From Polyporus tsugae (lineage: Eukaryota; Basidiomycota; Agaricomycetes; Polyporales; Polyporaceae), in NCBI GenBank assembly GCA_024305745.1, contig JAHRBS010000002.1:3095179-3159178 (forward strand): DNA of 64,000 nt, in the 5' to 3' direction. Numbering within the stretch: position 1 is the stretch's first letter; the number at the start of each line of letters is the position of its first letter. A model generated the notes under the pieces. That model did no database searches. It was not told the origin of the DNA and worked only from the letters and a program-made list of their open reading frames with translations. Of the stretch, positions 1-10,513 are shown in pieces. The position numbers were made by a program, and so were the translations under genes.

Positions 1-1538
1 CACGCGCGAGCCCTGAGGCTGGGGCTGACCATACTTCGTGAGCGGGATGTCGACATGAGACGCAGCGGGAGTGAACGAGACGGAGGCGGTCGACTCGAGC
101 ATCGACGGGCTGCTGCTGCCATACGGCATCTTGTTCGCGAGCTTCGCCTGACGCGCCTTGCGGCGGTCGTAGATCACAAGCGGCTTCGCCTCGTTCATCT
201 TGTGGTAGATGTACCACATCGCGCCGACCGTCATCAGCGTCGTCAGCCCGACGACAACGTACTTGATGATGTTGTCCGATGTGCTGCTCGTCCCGTCCTC
301 GGACTGCTCGAGCGCGACCCCGAGGTAGACGGTGATGAACTGCTTCGGGAGCGACAGGATCGCCGCGATCGAGAACGTCATCACGCCCATGCCGCACGTC
401 GAGAACACCGCGGTCGTGACTGTGCGCGGAACCGGTCAGCACTCGACGGCACACAAGGAGAATCGGGACGCACAGTGGCCGGGGATGGCGCTCAGCCGCG
501 CGATCAGCGCGATCTTGAAGCCGCCTTCGCGGACGACGCGCGCCAGACACGCATATTGCAACTTTGTCCGCTCCAGCTTCTCTCCGCGCGCGGCACAGCA
601 GTACTTGAACGCGCTTCGTGATGAGAACGCGGAAATGAGCGTCCTTTTCATACCAGACGACCGCAGTACTCACTAAAAGTTTCCCAGTTCGCCGAGGAAA
701 GTGCCTGCCGCGACGATCCCGAAGCCGGGCCAGAGACCCCAGACGAGACCACAGAGGATGGCGACGATCTCGTGGCCGAAGAGGGGAGGGAAGGAGATGA
801 CGAAGAGGACGCCGATCGGGATCGTCCAGCCGAATGGGAGACTGCAATGAGAACGGCATCAGCGCCGATCATGGCAGGACAGAAGAATCAAACGGGGGTG
901 GCGGTGAATGGGGGAAGGTGAAATAATAGATGGGCGTTGGCCCTTCCTGCGCACAGTGCTTGTGCATGGCAACGGCGAGGCTTGGCGCAGTGACGGACAT
1001 GCGACGAAAGAAAGGAGGAAAACGGGACGCACCCGTGCATCCAATTCGCTGCCGGCTTGAGCCAGTTGACGATCTGCTTGTGGTATACGGTGAAGAGGAT
1101 GATGCCGACCAAGGAAATGGCGAACGCGACGTAGTACCCTGCGCCGCAAACCGTCAGCTGTAGCGCACCGAGGAACAAGCAACGCGAGCACGCACAAAAC
1201 CATTCCTTGCGGATCCAATACTTCCACTTGAGCATGCGCTCCCAGTCGAAGACGCCCTTCTGGAGCTCCTTGGCCTCGCTCGGGGTGGGACTGGGGGTCC
1301 TGTTGATGGCGTGTACGTCGAGGCCGGCCTTGGCGTGGCGGTCGCCGTAGGAATACCGCTTGTGTGGGGCGTGTTTGTCCGAGTCGTGGTCGCGCTCGCC
1401 GGAGGAGTCGCTGTCGAAGGACCTGGCGTCGAGGCGGGTGTCAGGGGGATAGGGATATGGGGGGTTGGAGTTGACGTTTGCGTAGTGTCCGGCGGAGGAA
1501 GGCTCGCGGGAACCGTAGGGAGAGCATGGGGCAGCCAT
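1..1538 (-). CDS. Tvp38/TMEM64-family protein, copy 1, 3' end cut by window edge
   Basis: Exons are 1196-1538, 1033-1138, 674-841, 474-613 and 1-419. The last 99 nt of the final exon, which would encode the C-terminal tail, fall outside the window. It differs from the other copies by Cys instead of Arg at residue 5. It shares Arg67 with copy 2. All splice sites and the VTT core are intact, so this copy looks functional as far as it is seen. Confidence 0.85.
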
Positions 1539-1854
1539 GGTGACGAGGATGTATGAGGGTGTGGAAGAAGATGAGAGAGAAGAAGGACGATGGGAGAATC
1601 AAGCGATCGCCGAAGAAGAAGAAGAGAAGAAGGAAGAAGGTGTCGCGTCGAACTAGACCAGCCAGAGAGACAGAACGAGAATGGTGAGCGAGTGGAGTAG
1701 TGGCGGCCTGAGGCGGAGAGAGAGGGAGAGAGTAAAAGCGGGGGCGGGAGCGCGGGAGAGCGCTGCTTGGGCCTGCGCTGAGCACTGCTCCGACTCGCCG
1801 TTGCGGGTGTGCCTGGCCCGGATCAGGGCGCCGACTGATGGCCACGCCTCGCAA
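1539..1854 (-). promoter_or_regulatory. Tvp38 upstream leader and core promoter region, copy 1
   Basis: On the minus strand, the roughly 200 nt before the Tvp38 ATG are almost all C and T (repeats of ttctt, ctct), which is typical of fungal leaders near transcription starts. Further upstream, at about 1736-1760, there is a cccgcccccgc GC-box-like sequence followed by ttttactc. No clear TATA box is seen. The boundary is inferred. Confidence 0.5.
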
Positions 1855-3160
1855 TGCGCCCTCCCGCCTCGTCCCGCCTCTTGATCACCGCCGTCAGTCG
1901 GCCAGTCGTTTACACCACCTCGCGTGCTCTCATTCCAGAGCAGACTCTCATATTTTTCTCAATCCTGTCCGCACACAGTCCAGAGCTTTGCAGTCGTCCG
2001 ACTCGGCGGTGCAACACCAGCGCAGTCCGTTCAAGTGATCATGACACACGTGCCGTGTGCACGTGCTACCGCCTTCGTGCTTATGCATCATCCCTCTCCG
2101 ACCTCGCTGATCGAATTTTCCTCTCTGGCTATGGCTACATAACGAACTCGCGACTGACGGCTTTCCTGCTGAGCCACAGGGACTCGTTCACTCTGGTTGG
2201 CTACGCAGTGATGGAAGTACATAAAGTACTCGCCAAATAAGCACACGCAGTCCGTATTTTCCTCCACTATCTCAAGGTAATTAACCGACACTCAAGCTGG
2301 GCAGACAGCCAACCGCGCTCGCGCGAGGCGGCTCATAGTCCCGTCTTCGACTATGATTCACGGGTGCAGTGCGCGAGCCCTCCCCGAGCGTGGCGCGCAC
2401 TCTTCCCGATCCACCGGAAGTTGCACAACACATTGCTTTGGGGGGCAAGGCGCCGCCGACTGGGACGCTTCTCTCTCCGACAGCTTTCGCTCTCGCTTTC
2501 TCGCCGGTTCTCTCTCCCGTCGTCGAATGTCGACGCGTCAAAACGTGCTCTTCCACCTTTTTTTTCGGCCGCTCTTCTGCCTCTTTCGAACGACAGCTTT
2601 CTCCCTCGGTTTCGCCTTCCGAGACGCGGCTCGAACCGAGTCTCTTACGCATCGAACACCCCAGACCAGCCTCAAACAACGCCCACCACGGCTGCGCCAT
2701 GAAGATCTCGCGTGTTGCACCGCTCTCCCGGTGCGCAGTACGCTTTCTTTCTCGCCTGCGTACGCGTTCTGCGCTTCAAACACTCCCCCGTATGTCTTCA
2801 ACTCAGTTGTCCCGTCCCCCATACAGAGTCGCGCCCCGTTGTGTTCGGCGTCCCTGACGTCCTTTCCCCGCTATTTCCCAGATGCGTCCACTCAGTGTGA
2901 CTACAGGACCGCGCACGGCACACGAGGACGGACGTGAGCCCGTCTCAGGTGCGACGACGTAGCTAGGCGGAATCAACGCGAGAGCGCAGGGATGAATTCA
3001 GAACCCGGTACAAAGACGACTCAGAGAGGCCGTGGAAATGCGGCAGAAGCGGACGCGATTGAGTCTCGATACGGTATCCTCGGGCTCGGATGTAAGTAAC
3101 GGCGCGAGCCACTTCATGTATCCGCGCTCGGTTCGTGAGCCCGTTGATGCTCTGCTACAG
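1855..3160. other. Interval between Tvp38 promoter and secreted-protein locus, copy 1
   Basis: No recognisable gene. A short polymorphic site lies at 2099-2107. From about 2400 to 2690 the plus strand is pyrimidine-rich (with an eight-T run), which could be a promoter or leader for a plus-strand transcript. An ATG at 2699 begins an Arg-rich, acid-free stretch (MKISRVAPLSRCAVRFL) that resembles a mitochondrial presequence but stops after 52 codons. A second ATG at 2992 opens a 33-codon frame ending at a gtaagt donor (3092). Spliced to the acceptor at 3160 it stays open to a stop near 3335, but there it runs antisense to the secreted-protein locus. Neither is supported beyond sequence appearance. 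Confidence 0.3.
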
Positions 3161-3674
3161 CTATCCGGACACCGTGGACGACGCCGGGCACCCAACGCCG
3201 CGGCCGTTCGAGTTCTGGAGCGTCCAGGCCAGCGTCGCGTTGCCCGTCGGGAAGTGCGCTGCGATGGGCGGATTGCGCGCCATGTTTCCCGCCGCGACGT
3301 TCGCATTCAACGCCTGTGACGACGAAGAGAACGCGGTGAGTAAAAAGGCCTCGAAACGCATGATGTAGGCAGATGCACAGCGATGTACTGGTCGCGCGGG
3401 GGCGGGCATGGGCAGCGGTGAGGATCGGCTTGCCGTCGGGGCCATTGACACCATCGCAGTTGCTTTGTGGGTAGAACATCAGTTATCGGTTATTCTATTC
3501 GGCGAAAGCGAGAGTGGACGCTTACCCAGTACCGTTGAGGTGAACACCGGTCTGGTCGCCGAAGTCGGGGACGAGCGCAGGATCCACGTCGCGGCGGGCG
3601 AGAGGACTTGAGCGAACGGAGGCGGTGATGGTGGCTGCAGCGAGGATCACAGTGGATCCGAACTTGAGCTTGAT
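3161..3674 (-). pseudogene. Degenerate small secreted protein (basidiomycete NANVAAG-type), copy 1
   Basis: Three exons can be read: 3526-3674, 3379-3462 and 3161-3313, with GT-AG introns of 63 and 65 nt. Exon 1 gives a signal-peptide-like KLKFGSTVILAAATITASV followed by LARR, a possible Kex2 site, then DVDPALVPDFG. Exon 2 has CDGVNGPDGKP and CPCPPPRDQYIA. Exon 3 has ALNANVAAG, FPTGN and GVGCPASSTV. I recall this pattern from uncharacterised secreted proteins of mushroom-forming fungi; no function is known to me. The codon before KLKF is ATC, not ATG. Between the GKP and CPC blocks one base is missing, shifting the frame. The segment between FPTGN and LQN and the C-terminus look shorter than in relatives I recall. 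It is either a pseudogene or a gene damaged by consensus errors. Confidence 0.5.
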
Positions 3675-5331
3675 GGTAGGGGTTGACTTTGCTCTCTCGC
3701 GTTTTCCGACTCGTCCGGCTCTCCCCGGCCCGTCATCCCTGCGCGATCGTGTTCGATCCCCAGCCAGCGCACCTTCCCTATTCCCTACCACAGTACATGC
3801 AGACGGCGGCCACGCGGCCACGGCCGCCGCCTGCGGAATGGGAGAAACACGCGGCGCCCTACTAAATGCTTACAAACAGCCCGAACCAACAGGGGAATCG
3901 CGTCCGGCACTGCTACATGCCAGAAATCGGGCGGTCCCCGTCCTCAATCTCCACCGTCCTCGGTCTACCATGGCCAGTGCCGCCGTGCCCGCCCGCCACC
4001 TCCACAAGCTACGTTCAGCATGGTGAGTTCGAGTCGGCAAGGGACGGATGGATAGCTAACAGCCGACGTACCTTCAGTCGCTGCCGCGAGTTATCCCGGG
4101 TGGGACACGGTCGTCTTCGCGCGGTTGAGTCGTCGGTGACGGACAAACTGAACAGTATAGACCAGAGCTGTGCAGAGGCCCCGCGGTGTCGAAGCTGACG
4201 GCATGGGGATGTAGCTGTGGTGGGCGGCGGGAATGGCGTGCCCCTCCTCGTTGTTAGGATACTTATACTCTCATAGCCCTCTAACCGCGCGCACGGACCA
4301 CACCACACCGTTCAGCGGGGGGGCAAGCTTAAGGATAGCACCGCCGCTCCACTCCAACTCACGGTTGCACGGCCGGCGATTCGCAAGTGTTCCGCGCGTA
4401 CGCACTAGTCAAGTTCCTTCCGGGGCCCGGCGCTGGGCGGAAATTTGACGGTCGGTTCCATTCACGTATCGCTTCCTCCGGTTCCCTGACCTCCGTTCGC
4501 TCTGCAGGAATCTTCATTTCCTTCTTGGAACTTCGACGCGGCGCTGGTCTCCGCTGGCTTGTCGTTCCTTCCGGTCCCCGCCGTCACCTGTCCCTCACTC
4601 TCCTCGTCGCCCTCGTACGTCCCGACCTGGGCTCAGCAGGCAATCCAGCGGGGCCTCTCAGTTCTTCGAAGACGAGCGTGAAGCAACTTTGGTACAGACT
4701 CGGACTACTAACTAGTGCCAGCGAGTGTCGAGAGGAGGGGTTTATCGCCGCGGAATTGCATGCCGGCATAGTCCATCCTCGGCTCACGTCCTTCCCATAT
4801 TCTATCGTTGTGGGTCCCTGCAGCGCCTAGCTATAGTCAGGTACGCTGTATCCGACCGAAGAATGGATTTATTTTAGGATCATCGAGACAGGTGCTCCGT
4901 GTGCCGCCGACCTGCAGCCTGAACGCGAGGATGGGTGGACACATTCCGGCCACTCGAGACTCCAGGTCAGCGCGTGCAGTTCAAGTGTAGCAGACGTCGA
5001 GTACGCTCTGAACGGCGGGTGCGACGCTCATCGCGTCCGGCCTTTCAGGGCTCGGGGTCCGGTTGACTGAATTTCTGTGAATTATAAGAGGGTATTGAAT
5101 CAGTAGCATCTCACCAGCGCACCCGAACACACTGCCGTGCAGCCATAGACGACAGCCACCCAGGCTGCGTACTGTCGTCCACTGCTTCTAGCCAGCGGAA
5201 GGCGTCAGGCTGCCAGCCGCAGGTAGCAACAGAACCTCCCGACCGAACAAGACTGAGAAGACTCGCACGCCGGCTATGGCACTCGTCTAGCACCCTGAGA
5301 TTGAGCGGCGTGAGCGCAGAGCCGCAAGGCC
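3675..5331. other. Unassigned sequence with one plausible plus-strand intron, copy 1
   Basis: No recognised gene. At 4023-4077 there is a well-formed 55-nt intron (gtgagt donor, gctaac branch-like, ccttcag acceptor). It joins the frame ending TSTSYVQH to VAAASYPGWDTVVFARLSRR and a stop at 4137-4139, and the upstream frame opens at ATG 3866. A 147-codon frame at 4387-4830 is broken in copy 3 by an extra base, which argues against coding there. The sequence around 4504-4680 has open frames on both strands, and I cannot choose between them. Confidence 0.3.
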
Positions 5332-5670
5332 TTGGATAGTTGTTGTCTATGTACAACCTGTCCACAGCCTGAGGATACGGAGAGCCTGCGAAAAAGCGCA
5401 TTACATGGGCGCACCCGTACGCGGCAGAATCTAGACGGCGCGAGGGTGCACCAGCGATCTGATTCAAAAACTCGCAAGACCGGCATCCTCGCGGCGGAAT
5501 ATCGGGAAATGGAACCGGACGTGTTCGATAGCATGTTCAAGTTCAAGTGCGTCCGCTTGAAGGCCGTTGACTTACTCAAGGGTCCGAATCGCACTCAGTT
5601 GTCCGTTCGGAGGGCTGAATGCGTGCAAACCGTCGAATATACATGTCACAAAAATACAGATGTAGTGTAG
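5332..5670 (+). CDS. Hypothetical open frame, 112 codons, copy 1
   Basis: I do not recognise this product. The frame opens at ATG 5332 and ends at TAG 5670. The second half has a balanced composition unlike the Arg/Ser-rich shadow frames around it (EPDVFDSMFKFKCVRLKAV, then LLKGPNRTQLSVRR). Many third positions are G or C, like the Tvp38 exons. There is no signal peptide or membrane segment. A smaller product could start at the Met before EPDVF. An opposing minus-strand frame overlaps at 5274-5594, so the strand is uncertain. It is unbroken in all five forward copies. Confidence 0.3.
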   Translation: MDSCCLCTTCPQPEDTESLRKSALHGRTRTRQNLDGARVHQRSDSKTRKTGILAAEYREMEPDVFDSMFKFKCVRLKAVDLLKGPNRTQLSVRRAECVQTVEYTCHKNTDVV

Positions 5671-8600
5671 CTGGAATTACAACCTCAAAGGAAGACGAAC
5701 CGGGTCGGGTTTGGTGAGAGCGAACAGAGGAAAGACTCCGAGTCCGCCGCCGCGCGCGGGACGAGCGTGCGCGCCCGTCCACATTTGGCAAGAGCTCGGG
5801 TCCCGGCGCTCGACTCGACATCTTACAACCCGACCACCACCACGGTCCGCTAGGGATGCAGATTCCTGCAAATGCGACCGTGTGACGACGTTTCGGGCCG
5901 TTCTGTTGCATGACATCTCCGCGGACTCTCTGTACTCCGCCGACACTGGACCCTTGGATATCCACGACTGTCTGCCGTCTGGGTCTCGTCTCGCCGCCGC
6001 CGTCCTGCAAGCAGCCGGCATACGACTCTGGCTCCGCCGCTTGGTTTCGTGCCCCTCAAAGAAGCGAGGAGGTCCGTTCTCGATCGTATGCGGGTACGTA
6101 CCAGGCAAATACGCCGGGCCGCTCTTCGACCCTGCCATGCTCGGCTCGCTTGACATTCTGGCATCAAGAAGGTGAGTTTGTCCTACCGTTCTTTCCCTAG
6201 TGCGAGTGTAGAAGTCGCCGCGGGACAGTCCCGACTGTCATTGAAAGTGGTCTTGACAACATGCCGAGTACGCTCCTCCGTCTCACTTGGCGTGCGTGGA
6301 GAATCGAACTTTCTGCACGTCCGTGGGCATCTCAAACAGTGCGGGAGGCGCATTTCTTGTCGTGCAGCTCGATCACCAGTGTACCCCACGGACGCGGTGC
6401 CAGTACGCCGTCGATATCACCCTGCAGAGTCTTCCCGCAGGCCGGGCCCACTCCCGCTGTGCGAGTTTGCCTGCAAAAGAGGTCAGAGTGAGCATGGGTA
6501 TAATGACGACGGATGCCGAACACGCCCGTGTTGCAGGTACGTGCCGCGTCATGTTCGTCCCCGGATTGTCTCGTGTTTCGAACGGCACCATCGGGGCTTC
6601 CCCGAATATTGAATTCTGTGCTAATTACGCGCCCATCTCGCCAGGACCATGGTTACGGAAGGCCCTGTCCTAAATGTCGTCCATCGGAGCGCCGTACATC
6701 TAGCGGACCTAGCGTTGAACTATACCCAGACAGTGTACGTCATTTTCGATCACAACGGCAGGCGCAGATCACAAGCGTCTTGGAGACGTTGTTTCCATTG
6801 GACACAGCAGCTCTGCACGGTCTTCTGTGGAACGTATCAGAGGACCGCGCCGAGCTGCTGGAACGTTCCGCTCGATTGGTTGTGTGCTCGCCTGGAACTT
6901 GATTCCAGCCGACTCCGGTGGGCCAGCTTAATGTCTTACACGCGCGACCCCGCGGCCGCAACAATCAGTGTCTGGCCTGGAGTTTCGGATGACCGAGGAC
7001 GTGAATACGGTGCCGGGGAAGGGACAGCGCAAGCAGTCACCAGACCAGGTTTTTCTCTGCTTCTCCTCTGCCCTCGGGTGCTCGGCGCATGAGTCTGAAC
7101 TGCCGCCACTCCGTAATGCGAATCCCTTGGCACCCATCTACACCGACAACTTGAGGGTACGACGCAGTATCGGTAGTGGAAGGTGGTGGCGCGGTGGGAA
7201 AACACCGCCTGTAGATGGTTTGGTCACGCAATTTGGGACCATCGTCGCTTCGACAGTTTGGGGTTAGTTTGAGGTGCAACGGACGGAGATTTGGCGGCCG
7301 CGATCGAGAACATCTCGTGGATGTTTCCGAGTCCTCGGCTTTGAATGGCGGATCTCGGAGCACTGCCCGGAATTCAAACAAGTCTGACACATGCCAAACG
7401 GCGATTGCATTGCCAGGTCGTCGATCGGCTGGAGGGAGAGACACGCATTCACGTCTCCCGTACATCCCCGACTTTGAGCGGTGCTGTCAGGCACGTTCGG
7501 TTCATCAACTCGATGTGGTAGGAGTTTGCGGCCTCGGCGCGAAATTATGTCCGGCAAACAAACATCCAGAATACAGGTTCGTAACCCTTGACATCGAGGT
7601 CCCGGTCTCAGCACTCACGTCTGGTCAGGTCAAGCGCGAACACTAGCAGCAGCCCGGATACTATTCGACGGGGTCCCATGGCATACAGGAGCCATGCCTC
7701 TTCCTCCGCCACTTGGAGAGGCGGACCGTGGCAACGATGCTGTCGTCTGCTGCATCCGTATCTCATCAACCTGACGACGGTGAGTTTTCCAAGCGGATCC
7801 CCGGTTCTCTTCCATTCAGGCACGCCGGTAGACCAGGATGCTGTCGGCGGACCCTGCTTTGGCTCCTCTTCTCACGGTGAATGGGGGCGACGCTCCTGTT
7901 CTAGAGCGCAGGCTGACGTCGTCTTCCGAGACTTCTCGTTCATCGGGCGAGCTACCGACAGACTTGTACAGCCATTCGGAGATCTGCCTTTCTCCGGGAG
8001 AGAAGTGTAGACAGATAGTCCGCCGCCGCAGGTAGCTCAGGGATCACAGATCGAGTTCCCGTCCCCAGCACCTCACCTTGGACGTCTAGGCACGCGAACA
8101 AGGTGTGTCCTGGAAGCGATGGGGCGAGCAGTCGGCAGAGAAGAATTCGACCGCCCTTCGACTGGCTTATAGGCACGTAAGTTTGAAAGCCTGCGTTGGA
8201 TGCCGAATGCAAACTGATTCCTGCCACAGCCGTCGGAATCGGCGGCATGTGCATGCTCCCCCGCGGTCCTGTTGTGTGGACGTCGGAACATCGCTTGAAT
8301 CCTGCAGGGTCCACGGCAGCCGGACATTAGGTGCGTGTGGTTTTGTATGCGAACCTTCCCTATCGGATCACGGCTGTTCAAACCTGGATCGCCGCCCACA
8401 ATTCCACAGGATGTGTGCCTGAAACCGCGCGCCGCTCGACTGCCGATTGGCGGTGCGCTATTTTGCGTATGACATTGGCCGTGATGCATTGATGGCCACC
8501 GGCAGGTACGTACAGTGTTCGAATTCCATTCCTTCTTGTTTGTCTGGCCGTCTTCCTGCACTGCCGCCCTCGTGTGAATGATGATATACCTACATGAGCT

Positions 8601-9784
8601 GAGATGCCCACGGCCGCACCCCCGCGAGGGGCTGAGGTTGAGAATGCTGTGGACTTCCAGTCGCTCTGCTCACAAGTCCACGTAAGACCCGAGTTATGTC
8701 ATTCGACAGGCTGCTTTGTGTGGTGCTCATTGCCGTTGTTGCATCCCTAGCTTCTCCCTAGAATATTCAAGTCTTCCGTCTCGGGCTCCGGCCTGGCGAC
8801 CATCAAATCGGAACGTCTTGGGCTCCTGGACTTCCCCTTCCGGCGTTGTACTCATCACACCGAGGAGCGTCACTTGACCTTCTCTGATTCGCGCTTAGGA
8901 TGTTCGGTCGAGGTGCGTTCTTGCCCTAAAAATACATTTGGCAAGACTAACTTTGTCTCGCTCTGTCGTCTTCTTTTCGCTACCGATATCCGGCACGGCG
9001 GACGACGCTGTACAGGAGACTCCCGTGCGGACATATTTGGTGTGCTGACGGCCGGAACATCGGAGACGATTGAGCACCGCATCAAGGTCAATGTGTGGAC
9101 TCACTAGTTTGCTTTTAGATGCCATGTATACCCACCCTCGTCCCATACAGTGAGGTCTCTCGGTCCCCCGCCCTCTACTCAACGAGTAGGTTCGACTACC
9201 CACCCCGCAGTCTCTCGATACGTACACTCCGTACTCTGCCCGTTATCGTGTCGGCACTGAGAGCCGGTATCGTTGTCTTTCCTCTGCTTCTAGTATCTCG
9301 CGATGGGCGTGCCCCTCGTTCCGCAGCTGTCCGCCCTCGCTCCCCGCCCGGGTTATAGACGGCTCACTTCGACTACGCCCAGCCTTCCCATCACGATGGC
9401 CCCATCCGTACTTGGCGGTGCACCCGCCGTCGGCTCCCATGCCAACTCCCCGCCACGCCGTCGTGTGTCACCGCCGTTCCTCCCGCCGTTCCTCCCGCGT
9501 CCTCCCGCCGCATTCTCCCTTACACCCAGTTCTACGCCCGGCAGGTGGATACCTGCGACAACCGGTGGTGAGCACAGTTCCACAGCTGTCTAGGTTCATC
9601 GACTCAGTCCTCACCTTTAACAGTGTACCACACGTGCTATGCCGTGGTCTCTCCCTCGCACCTCCTGTTGTAGCTTGACGGGAAATGCACATGGACTTAG
9701 GTGCCGTCGGCTGGACTCTGTCGTTCGTTTGCCCTATGCATTCGTGTCGGCGCACCCGACTGTATTTCTGCTCCGTTGTTGCAG
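5671..9784. other. Unassigned 4.1-kb stretch with intron-like segments, copy 1
   Basis: I recognise no protein family here on either strand. GT-AG segments of intron size on the plus strand lie at 6172-6211, 7780-7819 and 8177-8229. The last is the best (gtaagt donor, ctgat branch-like, ccacag acceptor) and links open frames from about 8015 to a stop at 8420 (about 118 codons without an ATG). An open plus-strand frame at 6513-6902 includes ITSVLETLFPLDTAALHGLL. GTRAGT donors number six on plus and four on minus across 3675-10513, so there is no strand bias to lean on. A short GC-rich VNTR lies at 9471-9510. These could be exons of an uncharacterised intron-rich gene or non-coding sequence. 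Confidence 0.3.
9471..9510. repeat. 13-bp GC-rich VNTR, copy 1 (irregular)
   Basis: ccgccgttcctc-type repeats in a shortened, imperfect form (two repeats plus a cgcgtcctcc variant). Confidence 0.85.
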
Positions 9785-10513
9785 GCATCCGGCGGCAGCA
9801 GCGTTGCCAACTGTACGTTCGTGGTGAGTCTTCTCCCAATTGTTTGTTGTATCTCCGTGATGTTTACGTATCCTACGTGCTATGTTAGATTTTGTGCTCG
9901 CAAATCTTCCGCTGGCAAGCTCGCGAGAGTGGGACGGGTCTGGATCGGACACGACGTTCCGGCTGTCCAGCCAGTGCCTGTTCGGCGGTCTCTTCTCGAC
10001 GGTCCCTCTCCGCGCGCTGTTTGCCACCCTCGTTCCGCCGAACGCCTGATACGGGCGACTTCAGCACTGGTGAGTTCTTCCGCCGCTCCCCACGGTCTCC
10101 CTCGCGACTCATCATTCGTGTTTACAGCGCGACCGCTGTCGACTCCCATCCTGCGTCATCTCGACCTCGCGGCCCGTGCGTATCTCCGGGTCTGTCGACT
10201 TTCTGGTCGTCCCAGTCCGTGGCGCGTCGTTGATGTCTTCTCTACAGGCTTCCCGTGGCGCCTGGGAGTATATGAGAGGGATGTCCGGCGGCCGGGGCGA
10301 CCACAACCATGTGCAGTAAGCGCAGTTCAGATACTCTCGGTTGGCCGGTTTCTTACCGTTGTAAATTCCTTGCAGTGTCGTGGAGCGCTCCGCCGGTCTC
10401 GCCCCTACCTCTCGGCGGGGATTGGTGGTGGACTGGCCGCGTCGGATGACTTCAAGTTGTCCCGAAAACCTGCGTCGGAGCGTGCGGCCGCAGGTTATTT
10501 CCGGCACGTCTGA
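9785..10513 (+). CDS. Candidate spliced hypothetical gene (3' part), copy 1
   Basis: I do not recognise the product. Four segments read in one frame across three GT-AG introns: 9785-9823, 9889-10069, 10128-10315 and 10376-10513 (TGA). The introns are 9824-9888 (65 nt), 10070-10127 (58 nt) and 10316-10375 (60 nt), with good donors (gtgagt, gtgagt, gtaagc) and pyrimidine-rich acceptors (ttacag, ttgcag). This gives 181 residues, starting ASGGSSVANCTFV and ending AAAGYFRHV; the 5' end is unresolved. The copies differ by an indel (tcctac, tctac or tccac) inside the first intron and not in the exons, as expected if the model is right. An unspliced frame also spans 9701-10513, so splicing needs RNA evidence. 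Confidence 0.33.
   Translation, partial: ASGGSSVANCTFVVSLLPIVCCISVMFTYPTCYVRFCARKSSAGKLARVGRVWIGHDVPAVQPVPVRRSLLDGPSPRAVCHPRSAERLIRATSALVSSSAAPHGLPRDSSFVFTARPLSTPILRHLDLAARAYLRVCRLSGRPSPWRVVDVFSTGFPWRLGVYERDVRRPGRPQPCAVSAVQILSVGRFLTVVNSLQCRGALRRSRPYLSAGIGGGLAASDDFKLSRKPASERAAAGYFRHV

Noticed and set aside
2281..2700. 139-codon minus-strand frame in all copies
   Set aside because: Its Glu/Lys/Arg-rich product is the complement of a pyrimidine-rich plus-strand tract that looks regulatory; no family is recognisable.
3750..3770. tRNA T-arm-like gttcgatccccag
   Set aside because: The flanking bases do not pair into a T stem, and no matching 5' acceptor strand lies upstream.
4387..4830. 147-codon plus-strand frame with several copies
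   Set aside because: Copy 3 has a one-base insertion at its start (near 27052), and better third-position patterns exist in other frames of the same stretch.
8030..8075. tRNA-like ggtagctcag followed by gagttcccg
   Set aside because: The two box-like motifs are about 15 nt apart, too close for a tRNA, and no acceptor stem or anticodon arm can be formed.
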